In this document: in pieces, positions 59,959-64,000 of the stretch | Position numbering within the stretch: position 1 is the stretch's first letter | Layout: the number at the start of each line of letters is the position of its first letter | NCBI GenBank assembly: GCA_030068525.1 | Contig: JASJOS010000006.1 | Coordinates: 1 to 64,000, forward strand | Length of the DNA: 64,000 bases | Reading direction: 5' to 3' | Origin: Xanthocytophaga flava | GTDB taxonomy: Bacteria > Bacteroidota > Bacteroidia > Cytophagales > 172606-1 | Position numbers and translations under genes: made by a program | Notes under the pieces: generated by a model | What the model was told of the DNA's origin: nothing | The model's database searches: none | Seen by the model: only the letters and a program-made list of their open reading frames with translations

Positions 59959-60129
59959 TTAAAATGGACAAATTGTATTGATTCCAGTGAAAAGGCAGTG
60001 AACTACTGTTTTGCCGTGACCTATATCGTACATAGTACATTGGTCATCTCTATGTATTTCTTTGAGTAATCCATAGCAAATCAGATAGTTGATTGCTTGC
60101 TGTAAAGGATTTTCTAGTAATTCGTTCAT
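59959..60129 (-). CDS. Small protein translationally coupled to the primase, 56 aa
   Basis: The ATG at 60127-60129 overlaps the primase stop in the form ATGA, and the frame runs to a TAA at 59959-59961 without interruption: MNELLENPLQQAINYLICYG, then EIHRDDQCTMYDIGHGKT. It has five Cys/His residues in the last 25 positions. Coupling to the primase gene argues that it is real in spite of its size. Confidence 0.55.
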   Translation of the reverse strand: MNELLENPLQQAINYLICYGLLKEIHRDDQCTMYDIGHGKTVVHCLFTGINTICPF

Positions 60130-61121
60130 GCTGCTTGTTGGGTTTGATAGGGGAGTACTTCATCCCATTCTTTGGGATATGTCCAGAATTCGAGGTAACT
60201 AAACCGAAGAAGATAATCTGCAAGATCAAGCCCCTTTTCCCGTTCCTGGTCTGTTGCTATGGTTTCGAGAAGATTGGAAACGGTTATATTGGGGAAATCC
60301 TTAGCGGCTTCTGTCCATTTCTCAAAGCCGTTCAGATCCGGAAACAAAATCACCTTTCTATCTTGTAATGATTTGAGTCGTTCAGGTGACAGAGTCGATA
60401 ACCCACCACAGGCAAGCCATATGAAATCATAGAAGTACAGACTGGCTATTACTGCTGTCTTCTCTGATTCTACAATAGCAATAGGTTTATCAGAAGGTTC
60501 TATATCCAAAAGGTGTTCACCAAAGAAGCATTGTTTCAGATGGAAGTCTTCCAGTTTGAGAATGGAATGCACCCAATGCACATGATTGAAAGGCTGCTTT
60601 ACCCGTTTGCCTGTAGCACGATCGTAGAGCATTATTTTGCCTGTTCTGGCTTTCCATTCGGTATCCAGTTGCCAGAACACAGTTGCACCCGGCCACTTTT
60701 TTGAATTGCCAATACAATACTTTTTTACCAGCTCCTCTGCCTGGACAGAACCAAACCGATCATAGAGGAAAAGGACAAAGGCATTGTTTAAATAAGCACT
60801 CTCAAAGAAGGAAGCCTTTACAACTGTTTGATCAATATATGAGGGCTCGCGTGTAGAAAGTGAAGAGAGTGAAGCTTGAAAACAACTTTTATTTTTTTCT
60901 CTTATCTGCTCTCCACTCGGATTATCCTGAAAATATTGCTTAGGTGTATAGTGATAGCCACAATTGGATTCTCTATTGCAGCGTCCTACAGTATCAGAGA
61001 GATATTCACCTGTTTCTGTAGAAATGTATTTAGCGAATGTTTTTTTACTTCCACAGACAGGACAATCATATCTGTTTGCCTTTGTCTGGTAAGGTTCCAA
61101 TCTGTATGTATAGTCTTTCAT
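60126..61121 (-). CDS. Primase-like protein with zinc finger and toprim-like domain, 331 aa
   Basis: The N terminus has CPVCGSKKTF (about residues 19-28) and a second Cys-rich part C-x5-C in RCNRESNCGYHY (about 47-58), a zinc-ribbon as in DnaG/CHC2-type primases and DUF6371 proteins. In the C-terminal half, IAIVESEKTAVIASLY with a conserved Glu and KVILFPDLNGFEKW with Asp are the toprim-type metal-binding blocks. It would lay RNA primers for replication of the element. It follows the helicase gene by 42 bases. Confidence 0.72.
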   Translation of the reverse strand: MKDYTYRLEPYQTKANRYDCPVCGSKKTFAKYISTETGEYLSDTVGRCNRESNCGYHYTPKQYFQDNPSGEQIREKNKSCFQASLSSLSTREPSYIDQTVVKASFFESAYLNNAFVLFLYDRFGSVQAEELVKKYCIGNSKKWPGATVFWQLDTEWKARTGKIMLYDRATGKRVKQPFNHVHWVHSILKLEDFHLKQCFFGEHLLDIEPSDKPIAIVESEKTAVIASLYFYDFIWLACGGLSTLSPERLKSLQDRKVILFPDLNGFEKWTEAAKDFPNITVSNLLETIATDQEREKGLDLADYLLRFSYLEFWTYPKEWDEVLPYQTQQAA

Positions 61122-61163
61122 AAAAAAAATAAAGTTGTTTTAGGTCTACACTTTCTTCACTAT

Positions 61164-62597
61164 CTACACTGATATTGGTTTCTCTGCATAGACCACCATG
61201 CCTGAATTCTTTCTATCTAGTTGATAACCAGTACTCTGTAGTCTTTTTGAGAAATTAATATTGCTTAGTGCCTTTTGCCCATTGGTAGAGCAGAAGTGCC
61301 GATAGTCCTGATACATGGTTTTCAGATGTGTGAAGTTGACAGCAGACTTTTTATAATCTTCTTCTCTGAGAAAGAGGGATACACTATCAGATTCAAGTCT
61401 GTATTTACTTACTGCCTCCCTGGCTGCGTCTGAGTAGGTAAAGTTTTTCTGTCTGATAAGCCTTTTTAGACCAGACAGCACCCAGTTAAATACACCAGCG
61501 AGTTCTTTTTCAATGATGATCTGAGCGAGTTGGGGATTACGTTCTTCTTCCGGAATAGTGACTTCAAAAGGAATAATTAGAAACCGTCTGAAGTATGCCT
61601 CTGTGTGCTCCACATCTTTAGGGAGTTCGTTACAGTTAAAGCATAGCCTTGCATAGTCTGTCATGGTAAAACTATTACCATATTTCATTCTTGCCTGTAC
61701 AGGCTCCCCACTTACCAACTGTTTGAAAATATCAGATTCAATACCTGCTTTGATCTCACTACCATAGTTAAGCCTCTTATTGGCAATAAGTGCCCGGTTG
61801 TGTTCTTCCTGCAGGTTGGATAAAGAGAAGTTGGATACATTCTCATTGCCTAATAGTGCATTGACTATCTCAAAGAATACAGATTTACCGTTTGCACCTC
61901 CACCATATAGCAGAAGGCATTTTTCAAGCTTGAGATTGCGTACAAACAGGTATCCCAGGAATTCAGCTAGGATATCTCGTAGTGTAGGATCTGGAAGTAC
62001 TCTTTTTAGATATGCCTCAAATACTGGGCAGGTAGCAAATTCATCAAATTCAAAAGGTAACTGATAGGTAATAAAGTCTTTGGAACTGAATGCTTTTAAT
62101 TCACCTCCATTAGAGCCAATATGAAGTGTTCCATTCTTTAGGTTAATCAGTGTGATATCTTTATTGCTATCAGGCTTTGACAAATGTGCAGCAGATAGAA
62201 ACTGCTTATAGAGCTGTTCCCTGAATGTGTAAACACGTGCATCAAACTTGTCTACTCCCATTTTTTCGGCTGCTCTACCTAAGAAGTCCTGTAGTTCATC
62301 TTTATCCAGCAGAGACCAGAAAGCACTATTATATACATATACAAAGTCATGTACTCTGCATAGTCCCCAGCTGTTCTGTTTGGCAAGTCTTAGCAGTTCT
62401 TCTATCACAACTACCAGGATATGATTTTTCTTAAGTTTTTCATCCTCTGGAAGTCCGACCGTTTCTCGTAAATCCTTTTTCTCAATTTTTTCTAGTAACT
62501 TGTTGGTGATTTGATTGTGTGGGATTAATTCAGGCTTTGCATGTAAACCGTTCATATGTGAGCGGATATGCTCTGATATGGTTGTAAGATCACTCAT
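61164..62597 (-). CDS. P4/D5-family replicative helicase, 477 aa
   Basis: The D5_N type region (about 130-190) is followed by an SF3-like AAA+ helicase with Walker A LLYGGGANGKSVFFEIVNALLG (about residue 230), NKRLNYGSEIKAGIESDIF, then ARLCFNCNELP and a Arg finger region FRRFLIIPFEV. Such proteins unwind DNA for phage, plasmid and satellite replication; the primase half normally fused to it in P4 alpha is here in the next gene. Start at ATG 62597; it overlaps the preceding gene by 8 bases. Confidence 0.85.
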   Translation of the reverse strand: MSDLTTISEHIRSHMNGLHAKPELIPHNQITNKLLEKIEKKDLRETVGLPEDEKLKKNHILVVVIEELLRLAKQNSWGLCRVHDFVYVYNSAFWSLLDKDELQDFLGRAAEKMGVDKFDARVYTFREQLYKQFLSAAHLSKPDSNKDITLINLKNGTLHIGSNGGELKAFSSKDFITYQLPFEFDEFATCPVFEAYLKRVLPDPTLRDILAEFLGYLFVRNLKLEKCLLLYGGGANGKSVFFEIVNALLGNENVSNFSLSNLQEEHNRALIANKRLNYGSEIKAGIESDIFKQLVSGEPVQARMKYGNSFTMTDYARLCFNCNELPKDVEHTEAYFRRFLIIPFEVTIPEEERNPQLAQIIIEKELAGVFNWVLSGLKRLIRQKNFTYSDAAREAVSKYRLESDSVSLFLREEDYKKSAVNFTHLKTMYQDYRHFCSTNGQKALSNINFSKRLQSTGYQLDRKNSGMVVYAEKPISV

Positions 62598-62781
62598 GAA
62601 CACCTTCCTTTCTAATCTCTGTAATCATCAGTTCGAGTCCAGTCGTGGTCACACCATACTTATCAGCAATAAACTTTTTACCTGATTCTGAGAAGTGTAA
62701 GCCGAAAAGGGTTTTATTCTGGCGTTTCAAAAACTCTCTGAGCTCTTGATTTTGTAATGTGGGTTTGCTACTTTTGTTCAT
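62590..62781 (-). CDS. Hypothetical small protein, 63 aa
   Basis: LQNQELREFLKRQNKTLFGLHF near the start and a polar, charged end. No motif. It overlaps the helicase start by 8 bases and is translated together with it. Confidence 0.5.
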   Translation of the reverse strand: MNKSSKPTLQNQELREFLKRQNKTLFGLHFSESGKKFIADKYGVTTTGLELMITEIRKEGVHE

Positions 62782-62853
62782 AATCCTATTCTCCTGTTAG
62801 TTCAAAATATTGACTTAGCCGCTGTTTGCTCCAGCGGTTTTTTCATTTCTGAC

Positions 62854-63186
62854 TTAGTGGAATACAGTTTTTTTGCGTAGGAACTTTGTAGCGTCAACAG
62901 AGAGTTCTGCATTAGTCTTGCGACGTCCTTCTTTTAACCAGATATCTAACTCTGATTTAAGGAAATAGAGTTTTTTCCCTTTTTTGTGGTGAGGGATTTC
63001 TGATTTGTGGACTTGCTGGTAAATGGTTTGTTTCGCAGACCGGGTGTATTCTGCTGCTTGATCAACATCTAACCATTGATCAGATTCATTATTATGGTTA
63101 GATTCCGCTAATACTCTACGAATCGATTTTTCAATTAAGACTTCTAGGTCGCTTAATCGAATTGGAGAGAATAATACATCTGTCAT
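62854..63186 (-). CDS. Excisionase-family HTH protein, 110 aa
   Basis: The domain DQWLDVDQAAEYTRSAKQTIYQQVHKSEIPHHKKGKKLYFLKSELDIWL (about 40-85) is a clear HTH_17/excisionase-type winged helix, like AlpA-type regulators of satellites. The N-terminal 40 residues are helical. In many satellites such a protein controls excision and the primase-helicase operon that follows, as here. Confidence 0.82.
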   Translation of the reverse strand: MTDVLFSPIRLSDLEVLIEKSIRRVLAESNHNNESDQWLDVDQAAEYTRSAKQTIYQQVHKSEIPHHKKGKKLYFLKSELDIWLKEGRRKTNAELSVDATKFLRKKTVFH

Positions 63187-63253
63187 GGCTGATAGGAGGT
63201 TTAATTATCAGCCACAAATAAAATAACAAAAAGAGGGATATTTCAAAATTTGG

Positions 63254-63287
63254 AATACACCGTTTACACTAGTGTAAACGGTGTATT
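63254..63287. repeat. Perfect 34-base palindrome
   Basis: AATACACCGTTTACACT (63254-63270) is followed directly by its exact reverse complement (63271-63287), with no spacer. It begins on the first base of the stop codon of the gene above and lies 67 bases before the HTH gene start. It may be a terminator, an operator for the HTH protein, or an origin or recombination site; see findings. Confidence 0.85.
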
Positions 63288-64000
63288 TATTCAAATTCCT
63301 CGGGGTAGGGTATTATATCTTCATTTTCTGCCAGTGCATGTACACTTGTGCCTTTACATGTATCAATACCAACTTTTAGGGAGAATGTGTTTTTTGCGAT
63401 CAACTGATATTCTTCATTAGTGGGGTCTTCAGAAAAAAAACCTTTGACCCTCATTCTTTTTAGTAGAAAAATGATACGGGTCTTAGAGCCTGGAGCTTGA
63501 TCTATCCAAGTAAAAGTATTAGGATAGCAAAGTCCTTTTTCGACCAATATTGCCATTATTCTATGATAATATGATACCTTTTTAAATATATCTATTAACC
63601 TGAGATTAGGATTGTTGATCCTTTTCTGTGTTTTTTTATTGGAACTTAAAAGGATCTCTACATTATATTTTCTTATTCTAGCATCCAGGAAAGCTTCGTA
63701 TTTTGTTTGCTCAACTTCAAAAGCTTTATAGTGCTCTACTATGCTTGTTTGAGTTAATCTTCTTTCCTTCAAAGAATTGATTTTTCTCTCAAGGAACAAA
63801 ATTCGTTCGTTATCGTCAGAAAGAGAATTCAGTACAAGATTAAAGATTGGGTAAAAATAAAATTCTATTATATTGAACACGATCTCAGAATAATAGAATT
63901 TTCTTAAACACTGAATGTGCTTGACATCTTCTGCTGTTCTAATTTTTTTAGGGCTGTTTACAACATTTCCATCATTAGTAGTACGGGGCTCGTATCTCCA
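63287..64000 (-). CDS. Hypothetical protein, N-terminal part outside the window (partial)
   Basis: The frame is open from the right edge (first complete codon TGG at 64000) to TAA at 63287, giving at least 237 residues: it includes SPKKIRTAEDVKHIQCLRKF, an aromatic membrane-like stretch (IIEFYFYPIFNLVLNSL), a coiled segment and FLLKRMRVKGFF. The start codon is not in view; the GTG at 63880 is internal. It sits where an integrase or replication regulator often lies, but no tyrosine-recombinase R-H-R-Y pattern is visible in this part. Family not recognised. Confidence 0.6.
   Translation of the reverse strand, partial: WRYEPRTTNDGNVVNSPKKIRTAEDVKHIQCLRKFYYSEIVFNIIEFYFYPIFNLVLNSLSDDNERILFLERKINSLKERRLTQTSIVEHYKAFEVEQTKYEAFLDARIRKYNVEILLSSNKKTQKRINNPNLRLIDIFKKVSYYHRIMAILVEKGLCYPNTFTWIDQAPGSKTRIIFLLKRMRVKGFFSEDPTNEEYQLIAKNTFSLKVGIDTCKGTSVHALAENEDIIPYPEEFE

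Noticed and set aside
63960-64000. tRNA-like 3' end at the right edge (GGCTCGTATCTCCA)
   Set aside because: It has the look of a T-arm and acceptor end, but the minus strand is an open coding frame through this stretch and no cloverleaf can be formed.

Overview
The window looks like a chromosome segment of a gliding-type member of the Bacteroidota, most likely order Cytophagales. The reasons are: the best promoters fit the Bacteroidota pattern TTG-N19/20-TAnnTTTG rather than -35/-10 boxes; starts rarely have a purine-rich ribosome site; there are several signal-peptide outer-membrane beta-barrels, cysteine lipoproteins and secreted polysaccharide-degrading enzymes. Genus assignment is not possible from the sequence alone. 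No rRNA, tRNA, CRISPR array or transposase was seen.

Layout. 1-2360 is the right end of a prophage-like module on the + strand: a gene tail, small helical and membrane proteins, and an endolysin-type amidase broken by a one-base frameshift. 2.6-48.8 kb is ordinary chromosome: two outer-membrane barrels, transaldolase, glycerol-3-phosphate dehydrogenase, TatD nuclease plus tRNA t6A dehydratase, the RNase P RNA gene, a HAMP-GAF sensor, a sigma-54-type response regulator without DNA-binding domain, an SGNH hydrolase, AraC/DoxX/cupin genes, an M48 protease, secreted GH16, PL1 and GH127 enzymes, a flavin oxidoreductase plus GH13 pair, three AraC-type regulators, two HxlR regulators each divergent from a redox gene, and a single-domain RelA/SpoT synthetase. 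Scattered in it are small genes of immunity or unknown type (26.8-28.1, 31.2-31.7, 38.6-40.9 kb), one a SUKH-like gene interrupted by two in-frame stops.

48.9-64.0 kb is a mobile element that runs off the right edge. Its left part holds a small HTH gene flanked by two copies of one palindrome, and a divergent promoter pair (50.65-50.83 kb) with four copies of TAACACAAAA in two inverted pairs, built like a phage genetic switch. Then come an AT-rich membrane-anchored orphan (51.2-52.7 kb) and a short structured transcription unit with a 42-residue hydrophobic peptide. From 64 to 53.6 kb a compact minus-strand operon encodes an excisionase-like HTH protein, a P4/D5-type helicase, a zinc-finger/toprim-type primase, small unknown proteins, a terminase small subunit, a tandem pair of paralogous small proteins and a 730-residue tail-like protein. 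No terminase large subunit, portal or capsid gene lies in this stretch. The combination (AlpA-like HTH, primase/helicase, TerS, no TerL or capsid) resembles the gene order of phage satellites (PICI-like islands), although a defective prophage remains possible. This is the most interesting system in the window.

Also notable are an interspersed ~110-bp inverted-repeat element with two full copies 35 kb apart, and a perfect 34-bp palindrome at 63254-63287.
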